Positions 7,225 through 17,056 of a stretch of 54,287 nt of DNA are shown piece after piece. The translations under genes were made by a program, and so were the position numbers. The stretch is from a virus. Positions within the stretch are counted from its first letter, which is position 1; the number at the start of each line of letters is the position of its first letter. The notes beneath the pieces were generated by a model. That model had not been told where the DNA came from, ran no database searches, and saw only the letters and a list, made by a program, of their open reading frames with translations. The DNA is taken from the IMG/VR virus record IMGVR_UViG_3300030117_006441, positions 1-54,287 of that record. The stretch is one strand, 5' to 3'.

Positions 7225-10200
7225 ATGGCAAAAGATGTTTTAAATATAGTAGATTTTTCAGGTGGTATAAATAAAGCTGTAGACAAAAGAGATTTAGAAC
7301 AAAATCAAATTGTAAGCTCAGATGGTTTAATAAGTTATAGACCAGGAAAATTAACACTTGATGGAGCATTTAATACTATTCCAGGATTGAATGAAAATGT
7401 AGGTAGTTTTTCATCTCAATACATTTCTGAAGGAATACCTAATTTGTATGCTGTATTTCCAGAATTTGGATTTCGTATTTTTGGTAAAGCGACATGTTCA
7501 GGAGTTTCTGGTTCTACTGGTACTTTTAATGTTGAACCAGCTAGCTCCTACCATTCTTTAGATGTAGGTGCTAAATTAACAGTAGTTAAAACAAGTAATG
7601 ATGATGAGTTATTAGGTAAACATTTAATTGTTACGGAAATTGTAAGCAATACAAGTTTTAAAGCAGAAGATTCAACAGATGTTACAGTAAGTGGTACAAT
7701 ATACTATGCATTAAATGCAGATTACGATTCTACAAGTAGTTTAAATTGTTTACCTTCTAATTCTTATAAAAATAATAAGTTTTTTTTAAAGGCTGCTCAA
7801 TATGGTAAATTTGGATTTTATAATATAGGTGACTTTAGATATTGGTATGGTAATTCAGATAGTGGTTATACTAATTTTTTTAGTAATGATTCTTGGTTTT
7901 TTGATACACAATATTTATGGGATTGGAAGCAAGATAGGGGTGGTAATGGAGGAGGTTTTTCTATTAATGATATAAAAGTTTTAGATGCTTACTATGACAA
8001 TGGTTGTTTTAGATTATTATTAGATGCTCCTAAAAAATTTGAAAAAGGACATTGCAAACGTCCTGTAGGATTATATGCAATATCTTCTAATAAATACTAT
8101 TTTAATAAAGATTCTGCAGAAGAAAAAGTAGTTATTAATAAAGGATGGTATCCATTAAGAAGTCATTGCTTAAGTCCTGAAGAATATCATCATAAAACAG
8201 AGTTTATTAATGATGAATCTGATAATCCTCATAATTATAATGGAGCTGGATTTATAGCTACTGACTCTACTGATGCTACCTTATCTGAATTTGATTCTTT
8301 AGTTCCTGATCCAATAGGTGCTAGCTATAATAACTCAAGTTTAATAGTAAATCAAATATCTGTAGGAATTGGAACTGGTAATAATGCAAAACCTGGAGAC
8401 TGGCAATTTGCTTCTAATGAAATAGATTCAACTATTGGATTAGGAGTTTCATTTTTATATGATAATATAGATAATCCCTTAGAGTCTTCAATTAGTAAGT
8501 TAGTTGTTAATACAACACTAGCTGATACTGTTCCTATAGCATCAGGACAAAATGACAAGGCTTTATATTTATATTTTAAATTATATACTGGTGCAAACAC
8601 ATTAACAGCAAATCAAAATGAATTTTTATCTGGAATAGAAGATGGAAAGCATTCTGTTTCTGAATTTCGTGGATCAGATATGAATAATGGGTTTTCTAAT
8701 TTTGGTGCATGGAATCCTAGAATTGTAGGTGCAAATATATGGCTTATGCATAATAATGAAGGTCCTATTGAAGATCCTTTATATTTAGCAACTGTTAATT
8801 TTGATTATAATTCAAAAACTAAAAGCTTTTCTCATGATGGAATAGAAGCAAGTGATAATTGGCAAACAGCAACTCAAGCAGGAGTTGTTCATCAATTAAT
8901 CCCAGGTATACCGTCTTTACCAGTTTTAAGTTATAGCTTAAAAAATGGTTATAAATATACAGATAATATTCATGCTTGGTATAAAACTTCAGCTATAGTA
9001 AACAGAAGATTATACGCAGGAAATGTATCGTATTATTCTAAGCCTATTAATGATATATTAAGAAATGAAAGTCCAATAAATTATCCCGATAGAATTTTAA
9101 GATCACCAGTTAATAAATTTGATATATTACCAGAATCAAGTTTTTTAGACATTATGAATAATGATGGTCAGGATATTGTAAAATTAGTTAATTTTAATCA
9201 AAAATTATTAGTATACAAACAAGATGATTTATATGTTATAGATTGTTCTGGTGAATTTGAATATTTAGAAACAACACATAAAGGAGTAGGTATAAGTTCT
9301 GCGACAGCAGTTTGTTCTACACCTAATGCTATTTACTGGTTAAATAGTCAAGGCGTTTATGCTATGGATGCAGAAAATCCTCCTGTAAATATTATAAAAT
9401 CTAGATTAGGTACTTCTGAATGGATGCAAAAAATATATAATACTTTTTCTCATATTGAATACGAACCTCAAGATAATTTATTAATTATATTTTCTAGATA
9501 TAAAGATTTAGTATCAGATGTTAGTACAGATAAACATGCTTTAATTATTAATATTGCTACTGGGGGGTTGTATTTTAAAAGTAACCCTTCTGTAATTATA
9601 GGTTCTCAATATTCTAAAGGAGTAATTGCAAATAACAAATTATATGTATCTATTAATGGCGAAGGCGGAGATAGTGAAATGTTCCATAGTCAAAACAGCA
9701 CACAATTTGTTGCTGGTTCAAAAGCGGAGTCTACAGTTTCTTTTAAAATCAATAATACAAGTCACAATCAAAGCTTAGGTGGTACAAATAATAAATATCT
9801 AATGATATACAAAGGTTCTTCCTGGGTAAAAATTAATAATCTTGCATTTGTAGAAACAGTAAATTATACTTTTAGTGATGTAGCGGCTACTACATTAGTA
9901 CAATTATATAATGAAAAATGTAATACATTAAATACAAATAACTCAGATTACACTCATGCATTAAATTTTACTATGGAGTCAGATGGTTTAACTGTAAAAG
10001 AATATACTGCAACAGTTAAAGCAAAAAACACTGGAACAGCATATAGTATGGGTAGTACTTCCGTTACTGGTTATGGGTCTACTAATTATGCATTTAGTAA
10101 TGATGGTACTGATGGAAATTTAGGTATAGGTGACTTAACTAATTTTTCTGTAATAAATAATACTGCTGGTGTAAATGCACAAGCTGGTGTATTTCAAATT

Positions 10201-11025
10201 TTTGCTAATAGAGGTGAAAGAACAAATCCTGGAACAGAATATACTTTACAAATACAATATGGAGTAAATGTTGGAAATGATGCATTTGAATCTAGAATTA
10301 TAAAAGCTAATTATATTACCTCTTCAAACCCTAGTGAATTATATAATGCAGCAACAAGTTCTAATTATTCAAATGATTCTGATCCAAGTGCAAATAATCT
10401 TACTAACAGTAATGCTTTAATTACTAATATTCATGAATTTTTACAAAATAATTTTATTGAATCACAAGGTAATGAAATGAGTGATTTGACTGATCATTTT
10501 ACATTTAGTTCATTAAATACAGATTCAGATGGAAGTGTTACAGGTGTTACTAATTTAAAATATTTTACAATGACAATGAAAACATCATCTCCATTTATTG
10601 ATTATAGCGATACTTTTATAACAGCATATGCTACGGGAGGAAAAGGTGGTTCAATATTAAGATGGGAAAGCGATACAAAAAATAATCACAATAATATTAT
10701 ATTAGAAACTAAAGATTATGACTTTACTCAACCTAATGTAAGAAAAAAAGTATATAAAGCTTATATAACATATAAAGCAGATTCTAATATCAAAGTGTAT
10801 TATCAAGCAAACCAAAGTGGAACATTTGTTTTAGCAGATGTAAAAGACTCAGTTACAGATAATACATTATTGCATAGTACAGAATATACTAGAGGAGAAA
10901 TTACATTTGGATCTGGAGGTAATAATATATATTCATTTAGTTTAAAATTTGTAAGTACAAATGAATGTAAAATATTTGATATTAATGATATAAGTTTTAT
11001 ATATAGAATTAAAAGAGCTAAATAA
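7225..11025 (+). CDS. tail hub / tail tube-like protein (1266 aa)
   Basis: A 1266-aa protein whose N-terminus (LNIVDFSGGINKAVDKRDL) has the 'GGIN...d...' start typical of podovirus tail hub/stabilisation proteins of the P22 gp10 and T7 gp12 type. About residues 650-740 show repeated short strands (KLLVYKQDDLYVIDC, AIYWLNSQGVYAMD), which look like beta-propeller blades. The C-terminal 450 residues are Asn/Thr/Ser-rich, fibre-like. Such proteins seal the portal channel and anchor fibres. The stop overlaps the next start. Confidence 0.6.
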   Translation: MAKDVLNIVDFSGGINKAVDKRDLEQNQIVSSDGLISYRPGKLTLDGAFNTIPGLNENVGSFSSQYISEGIPNLYAVFPEFGFRIFGKATCSGVSGSTGTFNVEPASSYHSLDVGAKLTVVKTSNDDELLGKHLIVTEIVSNTSFKAEDSTDVTVSGTIYYALNADYDSTSSLNCLPSNSYKNNKFFLKAAQYGKFGFYNIGDFRYWYGNSDSGYTNFFSNDSWFFDTQYLWDWKQDRGGNGGGFSINDIKVLDAYYDNGCFRLLLDAPKKFEKGHCKRPVGLYAISSNKYYFNKDSAEEKVVINKGWYPLRSHCLSPEEYHHKTEFINDESDNPHNYNGAGFIATDSTDATLSEFDSLVPDPIGASYNNSSLIVNQISVGIGTGNNAKPGDWQFASNEIDSTIGLGVSFLYDNIDNPLESSISKLVVNTTLADTVPIASGQNDKALYLYFKLYTGANTLTANQNEFLSGIEDGKHSVSEFRGSDMNNGFSNFGAWNPRIVGANIWLMHNNEGPIEDPLYLATVNFDYNSKTKSFSHDGIEASDNWQTATQAGVVHQLIPGIPSLPVLSYSLKNGYKYTDNIHAWYKTSAIVNRRLYAGNVSYYSKPINDILRNESPINYPDRILRSPVNKFDILPESSFLDIMNNDGQDIVKLVNFNQKLLVYKQDDLYVIDCSGEFEYLETTHKGVGISSATAVCSTPNAIYWLNSQGVYAMDAENPPVNIIKSRLGTSEWMQKIYNTFSHIEYEPQDNLLIIFSRYKDLVSDVSTDKHALIINIATGGLYFKSNPSVIIGSQYSKGVIANNKLYVSINGEGGDSEMFHSQNSTQFVAGSKAESTVSFKINNTSHNQSLGGTNNKYLMIYKGSSWVKINNLAFVETVNYTFSDVAATTLVQLYNEKCNTLNTNNSDYTHALNFTMESDGLTVKEYTATVKAKNTGTAYSMGSTSVTGYGSTNYAFSNDGTDGNLGIGDLTNFSVINNTAGVNAQAGVFQIFANRGERTNPGTEYTLQIQYGVNVGNDAFESRIIKANYITSSNPSELYNAATSSNYSNDSDPSANNLTNSNALITNIHEFLQNNFIESQGNEMSDLTDHFTFSSLNTDSDGSVTGVTNLKYFTMTMKTSSPFIDYSDTFITAYATGGKGGSILRWESDTKNNHNNIILETKDYDFTQPNVRKKVYKAYITYKADSNIKVYYQANQSGTFVLADVKDSVTDNTLLHSTEYTRGEITFGSGGNNIYSFSLKFVSTNECKIFDINDISFIYRIKRAK

Positions 11026-13145
11026 TGTCTAGAATAAACTCAAAAATAAGACAAAGAATAAACTCTGATAAATTATCGATTAAAGATAAAAGACCTAGTA
11101 ATAGTGAAGGTCAAAACGGAGATATAAGAATTGCTACAGTCAATGGAGTAAATATATTATTTGGTAAAATAAGTGGCGAATGGTATAATTTTGGTAATGG
11201 TAAAAAAATTGGATATAGAAATAAAGCTGCATTAAGACAAAAAGTATCAGATGACCATATACGTCAGCTAAATGTTGATGCAGATTTATTTATTAAAAAA
11301 GCAAAATTTAATGTTACAGATATTGATTATTTAACTATTGATTCTAAAGTTTTTGATATAGAATCTAGTAACACTGTAAGCAAAATATATATAGGGGATG
11401 TTTCATTACAACCTACTTGGGGAACAACAGGCTCTACATTAAAATTAGAAAACGCAGAAGGACATGGTTCAGATTTAAAAATATTAGGAGCTGGTAGTAC
11501 TGGTACAAATAAAAACGGAGGAAACACTATAGTATCTTCTGGTTTAAAAACAGGCTCAGGAACAAGTGGATCTATAACTTTAGGAGCAGGAGATAGTGGA
11601 ACATCTGCCGCTGCAGCTTTAAATGTCAATGCTACTAGTACTGTTTTATCAGGAACATTAACTATAAATAATATTGATACCGATACAGCAGGAGATAATT
11701 ATTTAGTTGAAGTAAGTGGAGTAGTTAAAAAAAGAACTCCAGCAGAAGTATTGTCAGATATAGGAGTAACATTTGGTATTGCTGATACTAATGCAGTTAG
11801 AATAGATGGAGGAGATATTGCATCTGGCGAATATGCTAGATTTACATCTAACGGATTAGAAAGTAGAACGCTTAATGAAATAAAAACCGACATAGGTACA
11901 GATAATAGTTCATCTAGTGCATTAGTACCATCAGCTGGTACATCTGGACATTTTTTAGCACATAATGGGGCTTTTGCTCAAGTAGCATATTCTAATTTAT
12001 CTGGTACTCCTACTATACCTACTAACTATGTAACTGACAATGCAGATGATACTATGGCTGGTACATTAACTATTGATAAAGATTCTACTCAAATTGGAGG
12101 CCAATCAGACTATGGAATATCAATTGATTATGACCATACAGGAATAACAGCAGAATTCCAAACTTTAAGCAATTTTGGTCTTGCAGTAGACGTGAATAAT
12201 AGTACTATTACTCATGTTGGAACTCATAAAAACTATGGCATTGCTAACAGTGTAAGGTCAAATACAACAGGTACAAGTGAAGTTTATGGAATTCATAATT
12301 ATGCAAGTGTAGGAGATACTGTATATGGAATTTATAATAAAATGTTAGCAGCAGGAACCACGGGGTATGGTATTTACCAAGAAGTTGATGATGGAGATAC
12401 AGATTATATTCAGGTAAGTAGTGCTAATACAGCTGATTATTTTAAAATGTCTACTACTGCAAATGGAGTAACTGTATTAGAAACTATAGATGCTGATGCT
12501 CAGTTAGCACACTTAACAATACAACCTGATGGAAAATTTCTTATGGAAATGAATAATATGGATGGAGAAGATGATGCTTGGGCAATACTTAATAATGGTC
12601 ATAATGCTATGACTTTTAAAAGTGAAGAAGGAGCAGAAAATTACTTTAAGATATATGATACAACAGGTTCTACTCCTACTAATTATTTTGAAGTAGAAGT
12701 GCAAAATCACGGAGTAACACTAATTAAAACTATTGATTCTTCAGCAGCAAATGCACATTTAACAATTCAGCCTGATGGAGATTTAAAATTTCGCCCTTCA
12801 AGTGGAATTACAACATTATTGGCAGGTAGTAATGTTAATGACTTTGGTAAACTTACCGTAGGAACTGATGGAGATTTAACAATATCAACTACTGATGCTG
12901 CGGCAGCTAATGCACACTTAAAATTTGAACCTGACGGTAGTTTTTTAATTAAAGAAACAGCTAATGCAGGTGGTAATGTTGCTAACTATGGACAACTATG
13001 GGTTAAAAATGACACACCTAATAACTTGTACTTTACAGATGATTCAGGACAAGATGTTGCTATAACTAATAATGGTAGTTTAGCAGGAGGAGGTGGAGGT
13101 GGTGGTGGTTTAAATTCAATAGTAGCAGCAATGGTATTTGGATAA
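11025..13145 (+). CDS. tail fibre protein with internal repeats (706 aa)
   Basis: Starts inside the hub stop (TAATG). The N-terminal about 100 residues are basic and probably attach to the tail. The middle is Gly/Ser/Thr-rich with repeat-like strands. Three imperfect repeats of AxAHLTIQPDGxFLM occur near residues 490, 580 and 625. The protein ends in an octaglycine stretch and a hydrophobic tip (LNSIVAAMVFG). This is the architecture of a trimeric receptor-binding fibre. Confidence 0.65.
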   Translation: MSRINSKIRQRINSDKLSIKDKRPSNSEGQNGDIRIATVNGVNILFGKISGEWYNFGNGKKIGYRNKAALRQKVSDDHIRQLNVDADLFIKKAKFNVTDIDYLTIDSKVFDIESSNTVSKIYIGDVSLQPTWGTTGSTLKLENAEGHGSDLKILGAGSTGTNKNGGNTIVSSGLKTGSGTSGSITLGAGDSGTSAAAALNVNATSTVLSGTLTINNIDTDTAGDNYLVEVSGVVKKRTPAEVLSDIGVTFGIADTNAVRIDGGDIASGEYARFTSNGLESRTLNEIKTDIGTDNSSSSALVPSAGTSGHFLAHNGAFAQVAYSNLSGTPTIPTNYVTDNADDTMAGTLTIDKDSTQIGGQSDYGISIDYDHTGITAEFQTLSNFGLAVDVNNSTITHVGTHKNYGIANSVRSNTTGTSEVYGIHNYASVGDTVYGIYNKMLAAGTTGYGIYQEVDDGDTDYIQVSSANTADYFKMSTTANGVTVLETIDADAQLAHLTIQPDGKFLMEMNNMDGEDDAWAILNNGHNAMTFKSEEGAENYFKIYDTTGSTPTNYFEVEVQNHGVTLIKTIDSSAANAHLTIQPDGDLKFRPSSGITTLLAGSNVNDFGKLTVGTDGDLTISTTDAAAANAHLKFEPDGSFLIKETANAGGNVANYGQLWVKNDTPNNLYFTDDSGQDVAITNNGSLAGGGGGGGGLNSIVAAMVFG

Positions 13146-13154
13146 GGAGAATAA

Positions 13155-13547
13155 ATGGCAAATGTAAATTTAGTAAGCACAACATCAATATATGCAGAGT
13201 CGGTTGGATTTAATTTAAGTAATACTTTAACAACTACTCTACTAACGGTGTCTGCTAATAAATTAATTAAAATCAATAGAATCACTTGTGCTAATGTAGA
13301 TGGTTCTTCACAAGCAGATTTAGATTTGTTTGTAACTAAAGCAAACTTTACTTCAGCTGGTGTAACAAACTTTGATACATCAGGAAGTTTTTATATAGCT
13401 AAAACAATATCAGTTCCTGCTGACTCTACATTAATAGTTTTAGATACACCAATATATTTAATGGAATCAGATGTTTTAAAAGGAGGAGCAAGTGCTTCAG
13501 GTGATTTAGATTTAATTATATCATACGAAGTATTTGATGATGCATAA
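13155..13547 (+). CDS. virion-associated beta-rich protein (130 aa)
   Basis: A 130-aa protein after AAGGAGAATAA, between the fibre and a second fibre-like gene. Strand-rich throughout (LLTVSANKLIKINRITCANV; TISVPADSTLIVLDTPIYL), consistent with a small beta sandwich. Probably a fibre-associated or head-surface protein. The stop overlaps the next start (TAATG). Confidence 0.5.
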   Translation: MANVNLVSTTSIYAESVGFNLSNTLTTTLLTVSANKLIKINRITCANVDGSSQADLDLFVTKANFTSAGVTNFDTSGSFYIAKTISVPADSTLIVLDTPIYLMESDVLKGGASASGDLDLIISYEVFDDA

Positions 13548-14419
13548 TGGCTAAATGGAATGCAAATATTATTAGTAAAAATGCTAGATATAGAACTCAA
13601 ACCAATGGCTTGGCAAGGGGTATATATTCTTTAGATGAACAAATTCAACATATAAGTGCAGAGAATTGGCCTTCGCCTATTAATAATACCATTGGAGATG
13701 ATGGAGGTTATCATTTACCTAATTTAACAATAAATGAAAATACTGTTGCTGGAGATAATGCAGATAATTATAATGTAGTAACTGTTCCACTACCTAGTGA
13801 TGCTTCTCAAGGAAGAGTGTATATTGCAATGCAAGTTACAGCTAGCACTACTTATTATAATGATTTTGTTATTGGAGCAGTACAAATACCACATGCAGAT
13901 GGTGCTAGTTTAAATACTACAAGTGACACAACTACTAATGTAAATTGGAATATGAATAATACTACATATGGATCAGCATCATGGGAACGTGGAAGTGCTA
14001 GTACAGCTGGTAATAATACATTGTCTTCTATATCAGGATATACTTGGACTAGTATAACATCTGGAAATACTGTTAGAAGATGGAATAGAGCAACAGGTAC
14101 TAGTAGTCAGAGAACAGGTGCTGCTGGTGGTATTAATATAGCGGCTGATTATAACATATTTAGTGAACTAGGAGACTTAGGCCCAGCTGGTGATTCAGCA
14201 GCAAGAATACCTCAAACAGGAGCTAATTTCTATATATATGCAGAAACAAGCGGTATTACTCACGGAGAAATTGTATGGGCTAGAAGTCCTGAAGTTACAT
14301 TAACAGGTAGTAATCATATATTAGTTATATGTTATCATGCTTATACTAGCAGTGGAGGAATTGGAATGGTTAATACTGATGCCAAACCTTTAATTAGAGT
14401 TTATTGGGATGAATCATGA
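13547..14419 (+). CDS. fibre/appendage-like protein (290 aa)
   Basis: A 290-aa Thr/Ser/Asn-rich protein. The N-terminus is basic (MAKWNANIISKNARYRTQ) and the rest has many short aromatic strands (GSASWERGSAST, TWTSITSGNTVRRWNRA) like a jelly-roll or fibre tip. The stop is a true TGA (ATGA overlap with the next gene). Likely a host-contact protein; no specific fold recognised. Confidence 0.5.
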   Translation: MAKWNANIISKNARYRTQTNGLARGIYSLDEQIQHISAENWPSPINNTIGDDGGYHLPNLTINENTVAGDNADNYNVVTVPLPSDASQGRVYIAMQVTASTTYYNDFVIGAVQIPHADGASLNTTSDTTTNVNWNMNNTTYGSASWERGSASTAGNNTLSSISGYTWTSITSGNTVRRWNRATGTSSQRTGAAGGINIAADYNIFSELGDLGPAGDSAARIPQTGANFYIYAETSGITHGEIVWARSPEVTLTGSNHILVICYHAYTSSGGIGMVNTDAKPLIRVYWDES

Positions 14420-14712
14420 TAACATCTGATATAACAATAAATCAATCTAATAATACTACAAGTTTAGACTTTACTGCATTTAGTTCAATGGAAGAAAATG
14501 ATTACTTTGAATTAAATGTTAATAATATATCAATAAAATTAAATGTTAATGCTAATATGTCTATAAATGATTTTACAGAATGGTTAGCTAATAATTGTAA
14601 TAATAATTATGATTTTTATAGCATAGCGACTGCTAGTAACAATGATAGTGCATTAAACATAACAAGCAAAACATCAGATCAACTAAATGTTGAATATGAT
14701 TTTAATAGATAA
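14416..14712 (+). CDS. small unknown protein (98 aa)
   Basis: A 98-aa protein with ATGA coupling to the fibre-like gene upstream. Asn/Ser/Thr/Asp-rich, with the alternating pattern DYFELNVNNISIKLNVNANM. Likely a partner of the upstream fibre-like protein. Last gene before the candidate internal promoter at 14718. Confidence 0.5.
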   Translation: MITSDITINQSNNTTSLDFTAFSSMEENDYFELNVNNISIKLNVNANMSINDFTEWLANNCNNNYDFYSIATASNNDSALNITSKTSDQLNVEYDFNR

Positions 14713-14717
14713 AACTA

Positions 14718-14746
14718 TTGTATAAATGAAAGAGAACTTATATATT
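14718..14746 (+). promoter_or_regulatory. candidate sigma-70-type promoter for the internal-protein genes
   Basis: TTGTAT (14718-14723), a 17-base spacer and TATATT (14741-14746) lie in a 66-base non-coding gap, 33 bases before the next ATG. The gap is the longest between 7 and 31 kb, where genes are otherwise coupled, which is why I take it as a possible promoter. AT richness makes chance matches likely. Confidence 0.35.
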
Positions 14747-14778
14747 AATATGAAGGATTTTAAAGAAAAGGAGATAGT

Positions 14779-15558
14779 ATGGCCCGAAATATAGGTGATG
14801 TATTTTTAGCAATAGATAAATCTAGAGAACTAGAACAAGAATACGCTATATTAGAAGAATATAGAAAAAATAGAGAAAAAGAAGCTGAAGAAGCTACTAT
14901 CGGTCAATTTTTAGGAGGTATAATTGGAGGAACTTTAGGATTTGTTTTTGGTGGTTTAGCAGGAGCTGCTAAAGGATTTGGATATGGAAGTGCTGGCGGT
15001 AGAGTTAGTCAAACATATGATGATTATACATTATCAAAAGAAGATTTAAAATTTTTTGAAGGTGGAAAATTTAATAGAGCTGATGATTTAAGATTAAAAG
15101 AAGAATTATTAGACTCAGCAAAAGACACAAGAAAAGCAGAAGCTTTAGGAACATTAGGTGGTATAGCACAAACATATATTGCTTCTTCTAAAATGCCTAA
15201 AGTTAGTGATTTTTGGGAAGATATGAGTATTGCAGAAAAAATAGAATTTACTGGTAAAGAACTTTTTGATAAAAAAGAAGATTCTTATGCTTTTTCTGAT
15301 ACTATTAATGTTAAAGCTAAAGGAACTGATATTCCCTTTTCAAAACAATCACTTCCATTTAAATCTGCTGTTAAATCAGCAGCTAAAGGAGTTTTTACTC
15401 CTGGCACAGCTGCAAATGAGCTAGCAAGATTCATATCTAGTAACTATGGTGTTAGCAATTATTTACGTGGAGGTACTATTAATGACTTAGTAGGTCAATA
15501 TTTAATGTCAAGTATACTACCACAATCTATGAAACTTATACAAGATAAGGATAATTAA
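14779..15558 (+). CDS. internal virion protein with Gly-zipper segment (259 aa)
   Basis: A 259-aa protein preceded by AAAGGAGA. Residues about 42-75 (GQFLGGIIGGTLGFVFGGLAGAAKGF) form a glycine-zipper hydrophobic segment typical of proteins that insert in membranes during DNA ejection. The flanks are charged helices. It heads a block of six large proteins between fibres and the genome end, the usual place of podovirus ejection proteins. The stop overlaps the next start. Confidence 0.5.
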   Translation: MARNIGDVFLAIDKSRELEQEYAILEEYRKNREKEAEEATIGQFLGGIIGGTLGFVFGGLAGAAKGFGYGSAGGRVSQTYDDYTLSKEDLKFFEGGKFNRADDLRLKEELLDSAKDTRKAEALGTLGGIAQTYIASSKMPKVSDFWEDMSIAEKIEFTGKELFDKKEDSYAFSDTINVKAKGTDIPFSKQSLPFKSAVKSAAKGVFTPGTAANELARFISSNYGVSNYLRGGTINDLVGQYLMSSILPQSMKLIQDKDN

Positions 15559-16166
15559 TGCCTGAATACAATCCAAATAATTATACATCGCAACAAATTG
15601 GAGAAGATTATTACGAATGGGTACAAGAGTATTTAAATAGTCCGTTTGGAAGCTTAGCAGATTTATATCAACCTGTATTACCAATAGATGATGATAGTAC
15701 AGAACAATTTGAAGATTATTTATCAGAAGAAAATCCAGGAATGTATAGTTTTTATAGTAACTTAATAAGTCCTTGGATTACAGATGATGATGATTTTGAA
15801 AATTTTTGGGGTACTTACGGTAATTATTTTTCTCAAGATTATGAGTTAGGCCCAGCAAGTATTAATAGAGAAATAAGATTAGGAAATGTTCAACAAAAGC
15901 AGTTGCAAGATCAATATCAAATGAATTATCAGTCAATGGAATCTCAACTAGGTTCAACAGGATTTTCAGGAAGTGGGTCTCAAAGCAATTTGTTAAATAA
16001 TTTATGGTCTGAATATATTTCTCAAAGCCAATCAAATCAATTACAAACAAACCAAGCTTTATCTAATATATATACATCTCAAGGTGATAGTATTTTAGAT
16101 ACATTAGAAGATTTAGGTAATTTAGGTGCATTTAGTGAGCTTGGTACTGATAATGGAGGTGGGTAA
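15558..16166 (+). CDS. internal/ejection-type protein (202 aa)
   Basis: A 202-aa protein coupled on both sides by TAATG. The N-terminal half is acidic and aromatic (EDYYEWVQEYL). The C-terminal half is Gln/Ser/Asn-rich with helical repeats (QKQLQDQYQMNYQSMESQLG) followed by a GSGSQSN linker, resembling small internal virion proteins. Function not recognised beyond its block. Confidence 0.45.
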   Translation: MPEYNPNNYTSQQIGEDYYEWVQEYLNSPFGSLADLYQPVLPIDDDSTEQFEDYLSEENPGMYSFYSNLISPWITDDDDFENFWGTYGNYFSQDYELGPASINREIRLGNVQQKQLQDQYQMNYQSMESQLGSTGFSGSGSQSNLLNNLWSEYISQSQSNQLQTNQALSNIYTSQGDSILDTLEDLGNLGAFSELGTDNGGG

Positions 16167-17056
16167 TGTCTTTACTTGATCAAGAACAATTTTTAATACC
16201 TCTTTTAACACAGGGTACTGCAGATAACATAGAGTATCATGACCCTGAAAAATTTTTAGAAGAATATGGTATGTATTTACCTGAATATGATTCTACAGAT
16301 GAAATACTTAAAGCTCAAGAGCGAGATATTTTACAACAAAATATTATATCTGGTGCAAAAACAAATTTTAGAGAGTTAGAGCCTAATATAGGTAAAATGT
16401 CAAATATTAATACATATTATAATACTGGCAATCAAAATATGTTAGATACTATTTCTAATCAATTAAGTATTGTTAATATAAAAGCTTTAGAAGATAAAAA
16501 AAGATTGCAAAAAAGTTATTTACAAGATATGTATTCTAGTGTAGCAAATTTAGCATATGAAGGTGCTTTTGATGAAGAAAGTCTGGGAATGGAATCTATT
16601 TCTGAAAGCGAAATAGAATCTCAATATCCAGGTTATTTTGGATTAGATTCTGCTGATACTAGTACTGGTCAAGCAATAAATGAGCCTGAGGAAAATATTA
16701 ATATATTTACTGCTCCTGATATAACGTACGGCAATCAACCTAATTTTGTTAATATCATTGAAAGTAGTTTGCTTGAGGCATTACAAATAGATAATCCAGA
16801 CGATTTAAATTTTACAACTGATATGATTGACCAGTCTTACTGGGAAACATTTACTGAATTTACAGGTCAAGCTAATGATGCTTATGCAACTTGTTTAGAA
16901 GGGGCAACTACTGCTTCTGAACAAGAATTTTGTGCTATGAGTTATCAGGCTGATACTAATAATATTAATCAAATTATAGCTAGTTCATTTGTTTGCGATC
17001 CTAATAGCGATTATTATAATGAAGAAGCTTGTTCAAATATATCTTTAGGAGGATAA
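16166..17056 (+). CDS. internal virion-like protein with C-terminal cysteines (296 aa)
   Basis: A 296-aa acidic protein. Residues about 40-130 are helical (NQLSIVNIKALEDKKRLQKSYL). The last 60 residues contain four cysteines (in TCLEG, FCAMS, VCDPN and EACSN), spaced as would suit disulphides or a bound metal; cysteine is otherwise rare in this block. Function not recognised. Confidence 0.45.
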   Translation: MSLLDQEQFLIPLLTQGTADNIEYHDPEKFLEEYGMYLPEYDSTDEILKAQERDILQQNIISGAKTNFRELEPNIGKMSNINTYYNTGNQNMLDTISNQLSIVNIKALEDKKRLQKSYLQDMYSSVANLAYEGAFDEESLGMESISESEIESQYPGYFGLDSADTSTGQAINEPEENINIFTAPDITYGNQPNFVNIIESSLLEALQIDNPDDLNFTTDMIDQSYWETFTEFTGQANDAYATCLEGATTASEQEFCAMSYQADTNNINQIIASSFVCDPNSDYYNEEACSNISLGG